In this document: positions 1 through 15,934 of the stretch, one piece after another
Layout: every line of letters starts with the position of its first letter
Numbering within the stretch: the stretch's first letter is position 1
From: Micractinium sp. NFX-FRZ
Lineage: Eukaryota; Chlorophyta; Trebouxiophyceae; Chlorellales; Chlorellaceae
Direction of reading: 5' to 3'
NCBI GenBank assembly: GCA_029339195.1
Contig: JAPTJF010000384.1
Location: forward strand, 1-61,968
DNA: 61,968 bases
Made by a program: the position numbers and the translations under genes
Notes under the pieces: model-generated
What the model was told of the DNA's origin: nothing
The model's database searches: none
The model's input: the letters and a program-made list of their open reading frames with translations, nothing else

Positions 1-735
1 AGCAGTGGAGAGTGTCCACGCATGAAGCCGGACCTCCTTCGAAACAACATGTGCTCACAAGGCAACAGAACCTACCGGACGGAGAAAGCAGGCTGGAGGT
101 GGCGGCAGCAAAGCACCTCTGCAGTTGGGTCGACGGTGCTGGCGGCGCCGCTTAAAGTCATATGGTCAACCCTGATGGGCCGTTCTCCGCTCATCTCACA
201 CATCGGTCTTCTCCTCGCATCCATTGATACATGTTCACCCCTCTACATTCCCTTCTCTGCTAATCCTTCTTCCCCGTCCGCCACTTGCGCGCACGTGCGC
301 GGCTCCTGTTCATTCTCCTGCCCCTGAGATCGGGGCATTGCGGCAGGTTACTAGTCAACTCAGCTGCCCCAGGCGCGGGCCCGGGCTGGACAGACGGTTG
401 CTGCTTGCCCGACAGCAGCGCCCGGCGCGGCGCCGCTTGCAGCATAGAGGGGCCGCTGCTGCAGCCTAGGGGTGGCGCCGCCGGTGAGGGCTGCGCCCTG
501 CAGGCAGGGCCTGTCCCGCCGCCCACCTGCCCGCCCGCCGATCAACTGCAACCAGTGCTGGTGGCGTGCCCACAGTCTGACTGCCGCTGTATTTATTGCA
601 TTTTGCACGTACACTTCACCGTTTGTTCTGTGATCTGCGCTTCACTTGTGTGCACCTTAGTTGGCCACCTCCAACCCGCTGCGCGCCCCTTTCCCTCGCG
701 CAGTGGAGCACCCCTTTGGCAGCAGGCACGACACA
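1..735. other. Upstream region without recognised gene
   Basis: No coding segment with splice support or a recognisable family is visible here. Open frames on both strands are short and compositionally biased. The stretch probably holds the promoter and 5' leader of the O-fucosyltransferase-like gene whose ATG is at 736. Confidence 0.4.
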
Positions 736-3559
736 ATGCCAGTCAAGGCTTCCGCATCAAGCAGCCGACTGGCAGGGCCCGTGAAGCGGAGGTTTCAGGT
801 GCGGTTGCGCAGCTGTTGGCCATGCCCATGGGGTTCAGCGCATCGCGACCGCGGCCCATGCACAAGACAACAGGCATACGGACAAGGGCATACAGCACTC
901 CATGCATGTTTCCATGCACAAAACATGCCTCGAGTGATCCACTCTGCATTGCAGGGCCGGCTGATCACTGCAGCAATGGTGGTGACTGTGGTTTTGTGGT
1001 TATGGTGCCAGCACAGCATGAAGCTGAGCGACAGCGGCAGCAGCATCAGTGGCAGTGGCGGCGACGGCACGGGGGGTGATGGCAGCAGCAGAGGCGGCAG
1101 CAGAAGCGCGCTACTGCGCTCAATAGATGACGCACACACACTGCAGTTTGATGTGTGCAATGGCTTCACCAACCAGCGCATCGCTTTGATGTCAGGTAGG
1201 GCCATGTACTCGCTGTGAGAAGCCGCCCGCTCAGCATTGCTGGGTTATGGCTGGTTGGTTGTTAGTGGGGCCGTGCTGGACACTGGTTTGGATCAGGCTC
1301 TCTGGTTGCAGGTGGCTGCAGTCATGCTGCCTTGCCCGGGAAAGTTTGAGGGGCCCACAAGTCCAGTGCGCCATTCATGAAGCACTGGCTGCTTGCCGGC
1401 TCCAATTCCACCCGCTGCCATCATGTGCTGCTCTTGCTACTTTGCTGCCTGCAGGGCTGGTGCTTGCAGCAGAGACCAACCGCAGTGTGGTGCTGCCCGA
1501 CTGGCTCCTACGTGGCTACATGCCGGATGCAGTGGAGTATGTGACAGCGGAGGACGGCAACTCAGTGCCGTTCAGGTGCCCAACTGTTGGGTGCTGGGGG
1601 AGGGCTGGTGGTAGCGATGGCAGTCTGGGCCTGCACAGGGACGCGAAGCTGCTGCTGCGCATGCACACAAGGTGTCTCTCTCTGCCCTGCCTCACGCTCT
1701 CCTTGCCCCGCCTCTCTCTGCCCTGCCTTGCATTCTTTGCCAGTGCCGCATTCACACTTACATACTGTGCCCTGTGCCTCTGCGCGCACGCTGCCTGCAG
1801 CTCCTGGTTTGATGAGGCAGCCTTTGTGGAGGCGCTGGCAGCGCATGGGGTGAGCGTGGCAGCAGGCAAGGCGCCGGCGCCCTGGAACGTCTCCATCAAG
1901 GCCTACGACAGCCAATCCAAACCCAACGCCATTGTTCTGTTCCTGCGCAAGAAGAGGCCACGGCAGCATATTAAGTGAGGCGGTGCTGCTGTCGGGTGAT
2001 GCTACACGTGTGCTTGGCTGGCTGCTTTGTAGTGGATGTATGCTTTAGTGGCTGGGAGAAGCGGGGTGCTTGCTATGCAAGCATGTGCGAAGCTGCCGCG
2101 GGGCACAGGCTGGTTCGGAATGGCAGCTGCACTTCAGCACCAGCCCTGGATCTATCACCTCCTTTGGCCCTATCTGGCCTGTACGACCCTTTGGCCCTAT
2201 CTGGCCTGTACGACCCATACGATTTTCCCGCATGCCTGCCTGGTTCCGTGCAGAATCAACTGCCCCGCCTTCCGCCTGCCAGGCGCGCTTATGGCGCGGC
2301 ACGAGGCCATGCTGCGTGCGGCATCGGGCGCGCTGCGCCCCTCGCCGCACTACCAGGCGCTGATTGACGCGCGCCGAGCAGAGCTGGCAAAGAAGACGGG
2401 GTCTGTGGACAAGTACAACCTGCTCCACCTGCGCGTGGAGAAGGACTGGCTGGCGCTGTGCGAGTGGTGGCAGAACCCGGCAGAGGGGCGTGACAACTGC
2501 ATGAACAACACCGCCACCGTGGGCAAGCAGCTGCGCAAGAAGGGGTTTGAGCGTGAGGTGAGGAGGCGGAGAGCTAGGGGGTGCTTGGGGATGCGGGCGG
2601 TGCGGGGAGGCACAGCCGTGAACACCATAGTGAGCGGTCCCGCACCGCGCAGCACTCCACAGCTGCTGGCAGCTGCTTTGCGGGCGTGCCGGTTGTGTGC
2701 AGGAAGCACCTGCACCCTATCACCGCTGCTGCCGCTAATGTTCCGCCTCTCCGCCCCCCTCACCCAACAGGTCCCAGTGCTTGTGGTCACGTCCTTCCCA
2801 GACGCCGTCCCTGATGCCCTGAATGCCACGCTGAAGAACATCAGGGACAACAAGTACCAGGCTGTGCTGGGAAACGAGCTCACTGTCAATGCGAAGCTTG
2901 AGCGGGAGGAGAGCGCGCTGGTGAGGGCTGCGTGGCGGGTGGCGGGGATCAGCAGTAGACTTGCAGCAGTAGTCTTGCAGCAGTGGCTCGGATGGGGCCC
3001 CTTGAAGCTGAGAGCGCCAGCGTGCCGTCTGTTGTGCTTAGGCACTGGAAACAGTCCTTCTCTGGCTGCTTCCGTACCTCTGTCATGTCTGGTCATCGGT
3101 CTCTACAAGCGGTGCTGCCCTGCTTGCACGCACTGACGCGATTTGTTGCCCCCTTTGCAGGTGGACTACTACCTGGGCCTGCAGGCAGACAAGTTCATGG
3201 GGAACTCAGTGTCGACATTCACCGCCTTTGTTGTCTTGGAGCGCCAGTGGCAGAGGAGGTGTGCTGCTGCTGCACACGTCGGCGGGGCGCAAGCTTGCCC
3301 CAGCTCAGCAGCTGATATTATTGGGGTGCAAATGTGTGAGCTGGCATGTGCTTTGGAGCATCATGCACTTGTGCGCAGCGAAGTTTAAGCTGCTGCTGCT
3401 GCTGCTGCTGCTGCTGCACATGGTAGGATTTAGCCATGCAAGTGCTCACGTTATAACGTGCCTCCCCTTTGCAGGTCTGCGTTTTGGTACAACGGCGGCA
3501 ACATTCCCTTGGAACTATTCTTCCCCTTCTACAAGAAGGATGACACAAACGGTCCGTGA
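736..3559 (+). CDS. O-fucosyltransferase-like type II membrane protein
   Basis: Eight exons join in frame (736-798, 955-1195, 1455-1575, 1801-1974, 2254-2557, 2771-2920, 3161-3258, 3475-3559), giving about 411 residues. A basic N-terminus (MPVKASASSSRLAGPVKRRF) precedes a hydrophobic anchor (LITAAMVVTVVLWLW), the layout of a Golgi type II glycosyltransferase. The lumenal part has a start block FDVCNGFTNQRIALMSG followed by LVLAAETNRSVVLP, like the nucleotide-sugar site of GDP-fucose O-fucosyltransferases. It also has a central HLRVEKDW block and a C-terminal DYYL...FMGNSVSTFTAFV block, matching the family's SxFxGNxxS region. The ATG at 736 was chosen because it supplies the basic cytoplasmic tail. 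A TGTAA signal follows at 3576. It aligns along its length with the first half of the 52.8-59.6 kb fusion protein. The donor and acceptor sugars are not readable from the sequence. Confidence 0.8.
2163..2216. repeat. 27-bp perfect tandem duplication in an intron
   Basis: Two identical 27-bp copies (2163-2189 and 2190-2216) sit in the intron between exons 4 and 5 of the first gene, about 37 bases before the acceptor. They carry no exon sequence, unlike the junction duplications elsewhere in the window. Confidence 0.9.
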
Positions 3560-3575
3560 CAACATGTGTTTCATT

Positions 3576-3580
3576 TGTAA
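3576..3580 (+). terminator. TGTAA poly(A) signal
   Basis: TGTAA lies 17 bases after the TGA at 3559. This is the standard chlorophyte polyadenylation motif and marks the 3' end of the first gene. Confidence 0.6.
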
Positions 3581-4599
3581 TTTTCTGAGCCACCTCACAC
3601 CCAGGAAACGTCCAGAGGCAAGAAGTTTCAGTGACGGGGTTGGCAGACGGCTGGCTCGGGGAGGGAAGAGGGGAAGGCATGCTGCATGTGTGTGAGATTA
3701 GTGCCTGGGTGAGCATTGCTGCGGGGAAGCGGAAGAAGTTTACTGCCACAAATCGACTCTAGCTGGAACCAAACAGGGCCGGGTGGTATCACCTCTTGGA
3801 GCCCCAGGCGTCTGTCACAGATGCGCCTTCTTGCACTGTTGCCGTGCTGTGCTGGCAATGCCGGCATCTGCCGCTTGCTGCCGCCCCACACATGCAACCT
3901 GCAAAGCAACCGAGCACAGCGCCCACGCTGTTTGCCCGTCTTGTACTTGCTTTGTATTTGACATACTGAAGCTGCATCAAATCGTGTCTTGGGATGTCAT
4001 TCTGACGGTCAGAAGTTCGTTGCCTGCGAAGCGAGGGGAAGCGAGGAGGGCAAGCAGAAGTTTCGCAGCACAGGCAGTGATGAGGTGTACTCGGTGAGGC
4101 GCCCTTGCAACAAGCTGTGGAGAGTCCTGGGTGTGCCTGCACAGGTGTGGCACCCTTATAATGTGACATCACAAAAAAGTAGTGATCTTCTGGTGAGGAA
4201 GAATTACGATTAAAGGAACAACTACTTCCCTGGCATGTGCGCATAGAGCACCGAGCTGTGCACCAACCGAGAGGTACAGTGTACTGCCCTGTGAGCAAAT
4301 GGCAGCAGCAGAGGTTGACAGCTCGTTTGTGCCCACAGCCTCACACCGTCTCCACCAACCCTGCTAAGCCCGGCACCCGCAAACAGCCCGGGCGAGCCGG
4401 GCCGACGCGTCTCTTTTACTCCGCAGGTGAGGCGGAGCTTCAGCGGCTTGCAGGCAGTAGCTTTGAGTGTTATGCGGCGATCAGTAGCAGGGGCTGGTCG
4501 ACTGACTGACACTCACGTTTTTTAAACTTCAGGCTCAGGCCAGCGCCAGCCTCCTCTGAGCTCAGGATGACGAGCTCGTGCTAGGGGAACCCGCTGACG
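3581..4599. other. Intergenic region, no gene recognised
   Basis: About 1 kb separates the first gene's poly(A) signal from the ATG at 4600. I see no conserved coding segment or RNA gene. The 3' part probably contains the promoter of the next gene. Confidence 0.4.
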
Positions 4600-7500
4600 A
4601 TGGGCGAAGCGTTGTCCAAGCAGCACTGGGAGGAGGAGGACTCTAGCGCCGCCGCCGCTCCCGCCCCTGCCGCTCCCGTCGCTGCGCCGCCAGCGCCAGC
4701 GCCCGCCCCCGCAACTCGGCGCCGCGTCAAGGCAAGTGGTTGGCGTAGCCTGTCTTCGTCACCTGTGGCTCTTTCAAACTCATGTGCATGTCTTTGGCTC
4801 AGTATTAGCTTTTCCGTGCTATACTGCACCTCCTCAACAGCTGGCCCACTGTTGGGGTGTGCTTCGACCTCCTGCAGGTCACGCCGACACGTGTACCCCC
4901 TGCCAGTGGCCCTGCAAGTAAGGGCGGCACCCGACGGAAGCGGCAAGCGGCACAGCCAGCGGCGGCAGAGCAGCAGCCCGCAGAGCTCGCTGCCCCGGCA
5001 GAGGAGGCAGCAGCCAGCGATGTCGCAGCTGAGCAGCTGCAACCGCCGCCAGCCGCGGCGGCCGGCACCAAGCGCAAGGTGCCGGAACCCTCGGCAGCCG
5101 CCGAGGATGAATCACACAGCCTGTCCAAGCGGCATCAACTGCTTGGCCTAACCATTTTGACAATGGGTGCACTGATGGTACGTAGCTGTGGAGGCGTGCT
5201 TAGAGAATAGTTGTGTTTGACTAGGTTCTTATGCGTAGTCTGCCTTGACTTCTGCTGGCGGCCCGCTGCATGCATGGGCGGAATCGTGCTGGCTGCCTGG
5301 CTTTGCGAGTGATCAACGTAGATTGCGCTGCTTTTGTTTCTTTTGTGTGCAGGGCATGGCGCCATTTGCTCAGCCCCGCCCGGCGGTCACTGCACGGGCG
5401 CCAGCAGCAGCCGAGGAGGCGGAGCAGCCTGATGCACAGGCAACGCCTGGCGCCCGTCCCTCCTCACCGGTAGCTGAGGAGGCCCCGGTGCCGGCAGCGG
5501 AAGATGCTGCCACATCTCCCGACATGCAGCAGCGGCAGGATGCCAGGCCCGCTGGCCAGCCAGCAGAGCAGGCAGCAGTTGATGCCACTGCTGAGCAGCA
5601 GTCAGCGCCAGAGGCACAGCAGCAGGAGCAGGATGGGCAGGGACAGGAGGAGGAGGCAGCCCTGGTAGCAGCCTTCACGCCAGTGGCAGCACAGAGCACA
5701 CAGGAGGCCAGCGAGGCTGCTGCAGTGGACGATGAGGCGCCGCTGCCGCTGCCACTGTCAGCTGCCAAGCCCCTCAGCCGTGCACAGCTGCGCCAGCAGC
5801 TGCTGCAGAGCCAGCGCTCAGCAGGAACAGCATCTCCGGCCATGCGCCCCACGCTTGCAAGAGCAGCAGGCCCGGCGGCCAGCCCTGCTGTGCGCAGCTC
5901 CCGCGGGCAGCGCCTGCTTGGCCTAGCTCGTCGGCAACAGCAGCAGCAGCAGCACCACCACCAGAACCAGCCGTCGAGTGCAGGGGAGCAGCTGCCGGGT
6001 GTTGCTGCTGCGGCGGCGGCTGCAGCGGATGGCTGTGAGCAGATGCAGCTCGACACCCCTGAAGAGGCAGCAGCTGCGCACGCAGCGCCAGCAGCAGCAG
6101 CAGAGCCAGAAGGGCAGCCCAGCCGGCTGGCAGGCCACCACCTGGCGCAGCGGCGCCTCACGCAGTCACCGCTGGGTCAGCACCCTGCACCCTGCGGCAT
6201 GCGGCATGTTGCTGCAGAGTCTCCCGGCCCTGCAGCAGGAGCAACAGGAGACGGGGCAGCAGACGGGGCAGCTCAGGCGGAGCAGGCATCGCCCGCAGCC
6301 CCGCTTGCCAGCCCACAGGCACTGCTTGACGGCGGCGGCGGCAGCGGCAGCACCACCCCGCGGCCCCAGCGCACCACGCCGCCCACGCCGCTGGCTGCAG
6401 AGCCCAGCAGCACCCCGCGGCCCGCCCATGCTGCCAGGGCAGTGGCACACGATGGCTCTCCTGCCTCGCCAGCACCGGCAGCTGCCCAGCCTTGTGGCAG
6501 CGCACCGTCGCCAGCCGCACCCGACGGGGCTGTGGAGGCGGCGCTCCATCGGGTAGGCTACATGTAGAGGTTGTCAAAATAAGCCGGTGGTTGGCTTTTC
6601 TCTTTCCCCCCACGCTGCTCCTCCTCCTCCTTCCTCCTTCTCCCTTCTGCTTGCCTGTTTGTACCTTGCTGGCTGGCGCAAGTTGTGCGTGCATTGTGAA
6701 GTGCGATCAGTGTCACTCCTTACTGACTTGCCGCTGAATGCCTCGTTCTTAGTCCCTCCTCTTCCCTCAGGTGGGGGAGCTGCTGGGAGACCTGCGGGCA
6801 GACTCCCCCCAGCCGCCCAGCTGGCAGCCACCTGGCGCTGCTGAGGTGGCAGGGCCCGCGGAGCCTGCGGGGTGCACCAGGTCCCCAGAACAGGGTGGGA
6901 AGGAGGCACCAAGCGCAGAGGATGAAGGTAGGAATGGGGGAGTGGAAGGCTGGGGGCTGGGCTGGGCTGTGCAGTATGGCATCGTGCTCGTGGCCTGGTG
7001 CTGCCGCTGCTTGTGGGCTGTGCGGAGAAGCACATATGGCAGCATGTCGTCTGACCCGTCCGCCTGCTCCCTCCCCGACTCCCTGCCCCTGCAGCCCAAA
7101 GCGCGCTCAAGCGGGCGGCCAGCCCGGCCCAGCAGCAGGCGCCGGGCACTGCGCCGGACGCTGCCCCTCCCTGCTCCCCGCCAGAGGTCTGCAGCAAGCC
7201 TCTGGAGGCGCGAGGGGACAACTTCCCTGGCTTCTGGCGTCCGCCTGCCGCTGTCCCTGGCAGTGCGGGGCCTGCGGCCGGGGGCAAGGGCAGGGGACGC
7301 AAGCGCGCTGCCCGGTCAAGCGACGACAGCGACAGCAGCAAGGAGCCTGAGGCGGGGCAGGGGCGGGAGCGGAGGGTGAGTGCCCAGGCAGGGTGCATGC
7401 CGAAAGGATGAGGGTAGGGTTTATTGGGTTGAGGGCTTGGCATGCGCTTGCCATGTTGATGCACCGCACTGTGACTTTTCAAAAGCAGCTCGCAGTTCGG

Positions 7501-10267
7501 TGACTCACGTGTGCTCTCGCTGTTGCTAACCTGGATACCTGTGCAGGTGCGCTTTAGGCTGCAAGAGCCAGCAGAGGCCGCCGCTCCCGCTGCACTGCCA
7601 CCTCAGCAGCAGCAGCAGCAGCAGCAGCAGCCGGGCAAGCCCATGCCGCTGCCGCTGGCCCCACCGGTGCTTCCATCCGGCGGTAGCAGCCGTGCTGACA
7701 ACCGACCAGCCACTCCGGCCAAGCCGGCACAGCTGCCCATGCCCCAGCCTCCGCCTTTCTCACGCTTTGGGTGCGTGCTCTGTGGGAGCTGCAGGCGGCT
7801 TGCTTGCTTGGCTTGCTGGCTTGCTTAGCTTGCTTGGACAGTGTTGTTGTCAGCTGCTGCGCCCTCTGCTGTTTGCTGAGCTTAGCTGCTGCGCCCTCTG
7901 CCGTTTGCTGAACTTGGACCCTGCCCTCCCATCCGCCCACTGCATGCAGAGCTGCCGCTTTCCGGCGGTCGTACGCCGGCCCCCAGGGCCGGCGGCAGGC
8001 GCTGCTGGCCTTTGTCTCTGACAACGGCGCCACATGCTTTGCCGTGCCGCCAGGGGTGCCTGCTGGCGCCGACTCGGATGCAGCGGATGCAGCGGCAGGC
8101 GGCACCGCTGAGCAGCCTTTGGGGGGTGCAGGGGAGCTCTTCATCCCTCGCCGCACGCAGCACCGTGAGGGCTTGGGGCGGCGGCGCGGCAGCCTGCAGC
8201 CCGTGGCACCCTCCCCCCAGGTAAGGCCATTTGTCAGCCATTATGAATGATCGAAGCCATTCCCACCCCTGCACACTCTCCTGTCTTCCTTCTTCTTGCT
8301 TCTTCGGGCAAGCGGGGAAAGCAAGCGGGCACCCTCTCTTCCTTCTTCTTTCCGTCGACGTATGTTCAAACGACCCTCACTCTGTTGCACCAGACCTCCA
8401 GGCCCGGCAGCCGTCGGGGCTGGATATGCACGGGGCCTGCATCAACCCCAATGACCCCATTATTTTTGTTTCCATCCCCACTGTGGCACATCTGCCCCCC
8501 CTCCTGTCCCACCCTGCAGGGATGGGAGCTGCTGGAGCAGGAGGTGCGTGAGGCCTACATCAATTCCAAGCTGGCAGACCATGCGGGCGAGGCGTGGGCC
8601 CGCCTGGACATGACCGGCTGCGAGCTGCTGCCAGGCATCAACCACGCCGAGGCGCTGGAGCAGGTAAGCCGTGCAGCACGCCTGCTGCTGCCGCTGGGAC
8701 GGCTCCTGCTGCTGGTGGCACTGCTGCTGACGCTGTCTGCTGCTGCTCTTGCCGCTGCTGCTCGTGATGCATACATCTGCAGCTTCCATCTGTGTTCGTT
8801 TTGTAGGTTTGTCGGTCCCCTCTGTTGAAGTGCACTAAAACTGTGGCTGTCAGTCTGGGGGCCTCTGCCTCCCTACCGGCCCTCGCTCTCTCGGCCAACA
8901 GCCGCCTAATACCCCTCCCCTCCCCCTCCCTGCCCGCCCTGCCCGCGCTCCTGCAGCTGTCCGCCAAGCTGGAGGGGAGCCAGGGTGCTGGGGCCGTGGC
9001 GCTGCTTCTTGCACAGCTGGACTCGGAGTGGCAGCTCCTGAAGCGCGTGCGGCAGTACGCCACACAGGGCGCTCCAGCCACCGCTGTCGCTGCTGGGGAG
9101 GGCGCTGCTGCTGCGGCTGCGGCGGCGGCGGCGGCAGCAGAGGGTGCAGCCAAAGATGAGCCAGCGGGCAGGCCACGCGGCATCTTGAAGCACCGCAGCA
9201 GCCTGTCTGGCAACGGCAGCGGCCGGCGCAGAGTGGCGCTTGCTGCTGCAGCTGGTGGGGCGGAGCCAGCGGAGGGCCAGCCGGGGCAGTGGCCCGCGGC
9301 GGCGCCCGAGGCAGCCAGCCTGCCAAGTTGCTTTGAGGCCGTGCTGGCAGCAGACATAGTGACAGAGGTGCCAGCGCAGCAGCCCAGACTCGCAGCTCCA
9401 GCACCACCAGCGGCAGCAGCAGCAGCACCGGCCGCGGCACACGATGTGCCGCCCGCTGTGGCACCCGCACCTGCAGACAAGCCAACAGGCGCGGCAGCGG
9501 TGCCAGCCTCGCCCGCAGCGCCCAGCCCCAGCGCAACTCCTGCAGTACCGCCAGCAGAGGCCGCAAACCTAGCAGCAGCCGTGCCAGCAGAGGGCGTGGG
9601 CCTGGCAGCAGGCGTGGCAGATGCGGATGCAGAGCAGGACGCCGCTAGCGCACCCATGGAAGTGGATCACCCAGAAGAGTACCCGCCCGCCTCCACTCCA
9701 GCGCCCGCGGGCAAGCTGCAGGCGGCAGGCGCGGCGGCGGCAGCGGCAACAGCAGCAGACCCTGCAGCGCTAGGTGTGGAGGCCTCCCCTGCCGAGTGCC
9801 AGCTCAGCTTGGAGCCCCGGCCTGTGGAGCTCACGCCTGGGCCGCAGCTGTCGCGTGGCACCAAGCTGCTGCAGCGGCTGGGCACCCCCCAGGCTGCCGG
9901 CAAGGTGCAGCAGCTGCTGCAAAGCGCAGCGGTAGCAGCTTCAGAGTACGGGCGCAGGCAGACTACTTCGCCCTTTGCCCCGTCCAACAAGCTTCCGGCT
10001 GCAATGGGAGGCGCCCCTGCAGCGGCGGGCCCTCGGCGCAGGGGCATGTCGCGCGGCGAGCGCCTGCTGGCGACGCTGCGCAGCAGCGGCACAAACTCAA
10101 GCTCCTGCCCAGCCGCAGGGGCCAGCACGCCAACCGCACTTGCAGTAGCAGCACGGCCTGGGGGCGAGGCAGCTTGTGCCGATGCAGCCCAGGTGCAGGC
10201 CGTGGCAAGCATGGCTGAGGACGGCCCCACGGTTGCTCCCGCGGCAGCCGTGCTCCTGGGCAACTGA
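4600..10267 (+). CDS. Large disordered protein with RVxF and SILK-like motifs
   Basis: Nine exons join in frame (4600-4731, 4878-5177, 5353-6552, 6771-6927, 7095-7375, 7547-7770, 7950-8220, 8520-8663, 8957-10267), giving about 1,339 residues. No catalytic domain is recognisable. The chain is mostly Ala/Pro/Gln-rich and predicted disordered, with basic nuclear-localisation-like clusters (TRRKRQ, GTKRKV, GRKRAARSS). A short element recurs: SRGQRLLGLARR (about 5898), SRGTKLLQRLG (about 9850) and SRGERLLATLR (about 10048), with a looser LSRAQLRQQLLQ near 5775. RRVRF is created across the exon 5/6 junction and GILKHR lies near residue 980; these resemble the RVxF and SILK docking motifs of protein phosphatase 1 partners. 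The first intron appears to start with GC (AAG|GCAAGT). Function unknown; a nuclear scaffold or PP1 regulator is an inference only. Confidence 0.65.
7852..7915. repeat. 32-bp intronic tandem duplication
   Basis: Two nearly identical 32-bp copies (7852-7883 and 7884-7915) lie in intron 6 of the large disordered-protein gene, just before the acceptor at 7949. A run of TTGC/GGCT-rich short repeats precedes them at about 7798-7837. Confidence 0.85.
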
Positions 10268-10848
10268 TTTGCCTGGCAGCGCAAAGACCTGCATCATCCA
10301 TCTGCTCTTCCCCCGCTTGACACCTGACCTTCTGCTCTGCCTCACCACACCCTTGACTCTTTCCTCAGTTGGCCATGCATGGCAAATGACAGTAACGTAT
10401 TGCACACAGGTGTTTGGGCACTTCGGTATTCGATTTTCAAGGCGGTCACAGGGGGGGAGAGAACAAGCATCAGCGGAATGGGGCAGCAGGGTGGCGGCCT
10501 GGTGGAGGCGAAACAGGGAGGCCTGGCAAGGCAAGATTGAGCAAAGGGGGCGCCTTGACGGCATGGCGCACGCACAGACCGCCTTGCTGGCCAAAACGCA
10601 GTGCACTGAGGCGGCAGGCGGCTGGGGGGCATGACAAAGAGGAGCAAGCATGCACGGTGCGGCAGAGCATGCTTGCAGGTGGTTACATCGACGAAAGACG
10701 GTGCATGCGTGAGCTCAATCGGTACTCAGCCATTTCAGCGCCCGCCTCTGTCAGCTCCCATGCCGGCAAAATCCATGAGCAGCAAACGGAGGAAAAGAAC
10801 AAGGAGACCAGGGAAGAAGGAACCGCCTCCTCTACGATGCCACCCGCC
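10268..10848. other. Convergent intergenic region
   Basis: This stretch separates two convergent genes. TTACA at 10683-10687 is TGTAA on the minus strand and fits the poly(A) signal of the N-acetylglutamate kinase gene. No clear TGTAA was found for the plus-strand gene. No other feature was seen. Confidence 0.5.
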
Positions 10849-14780
<3,932 letters not shown>

Positions 14781-15411
14781 GTTGCGGTCGGTGAGCCCGG
14801 TGCGGGGGTCGCCCGAGACTGCGATGCAGCCTGATCGGTTGATAGCGGGGGTGGGTAATGACCCGGCGACCAAGTGGTGGTCCCCCATGCAGAGATGCTG
14901 TGCCATGCTGCGCTCGGAGGCACCCCCTGTTAGTCTGGTGAAGTCAGGCCCCGTGTCATTCGTCCCCCGCTCCCTTCTCGTGCGACTCCCCCGGTAACCC
15001 CGCCGCCTCGTGTCTCACGTCCGACAGTCCACATCTAATCGCCTCTGAGACCGACAGTCCCGAAGGTGAGCACTTGCTCGCCAGCACCTGCACCAACCAC
15101 TGGGAGCGGTTCACTGAGTGCCGGGGCGTCTCAAGGACTCTGGGTGGCGGGAGGCTGCCCTTGCACAGGCCTCAAGCGGGCGCATGCCTCCCCAGCCCTT
15201 CTCCTGCCTGCCCCGCGTTTCGGCCCACTGCTGACACGGGTTTGCCGTGTCGGGCCTGGGGAAGGCGCGGCTGAGGGGCGCCGCCGCGTCCCGTCACGTT
15301 GTGGTGGTGGGAGGAAGTTGTCTGCGTGCGAGTCTTCCCTTTCGACACAGCCCGCTTGAGCATTGCTGAACACTCCCAAACGCGTGGTGTGCCCCCCTGC
15401 AGCCCAGCACC
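14781..15411. promoter_or_regulatory. Divergent promoter region
   Basis: About 630 bases separate two divergent start codons, NAGK (minus, 14780) and a small probable plastid protein (plus, 15412). It must hold both promoters. No individual element can be assigned with confidence. Confidence 0.4.
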
Positions 15412-15934
15412 ATGTTCCAGCACACCTCCCTGTCCCCCGCCACCGGCATGCCCGCAATTGCGGCGGTGGCCAAGGCGCCGCTGGCGGCTCGCGCTCCCGT
15501 CGCCCCGGTGCCCCGCCACGCCCACTGGCGCGCCGCCGCCTTCTCCATCTTTGCCGACGACAGCCAGGCCCAGGGCCCCTTCTCGCTGTGGCCGCGCCCC
15601 GACGCTGGCGCCAAGGCGGCAGCACCCAAGCCCGCCGGCGGCAAGAAGAAGGCTGCCAAGTCGGCTGCCGAGGAGGCTGAGGAGCTGGAGGGCATGAGCA
15701 ACTCCCGCCTGGGCAAGCAGCGCTTCAGGAGCGCGCTGGAGCAGGTGTGTGAGGGCGGCTGGCGGGGTTGCTGTTGAGGAGTGGGGGGGCTGTGCCGCGC
15801 GTTCATCGCTTGCCGCGGCCCGCCCGCCGTACAGCGCCCGCCGCACACCGCCCCCCAACTCACGCGCTCCCCCACCTTGGCCTGTGCAGGTATCTGTCTA
15901 CACCAACGACGCCGCCTTCCGTGCACGCGAGTGA
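15412..15934 (+). CDS. Small probable plastid-targeted protein, unknown function
   Basis: Two exons (15412-15744 and 15890-15934) join in frame, giving about 125 residues. The start context is CACCATG. The first 45 residues are rich in Ala, Pro, Arg and Ser with few acidic residues (MFQHTSLSPATGMPAIAAVA), like a green-algal transit peptide. The mature part has FADDSQAQGPFSLWPRP, a Lys/Ala-rich linker (GGKKKAAKSAAEEAEELEG) and a compact end MSNSRLGKQRFRSALEQVSV followed by YTNDAAFRARE. I do not recognise the family. The lysine-rich linker and short globular end would fit a small plastid accessory subunit, but this is inference. No TGTAA was found in the following 850 bases. Confidence 0.65.

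Noticed and set aside
5370..6161. Long minus-strand open frame (263 codons), Cys/Ala-rich, opposite the disordered-protein gene
   Set aside because: It is the antisense of CAG/GCA-rich coding sequence; its Cys/Ser/Ala composition and lack of splice or family support mark it as a shadow.
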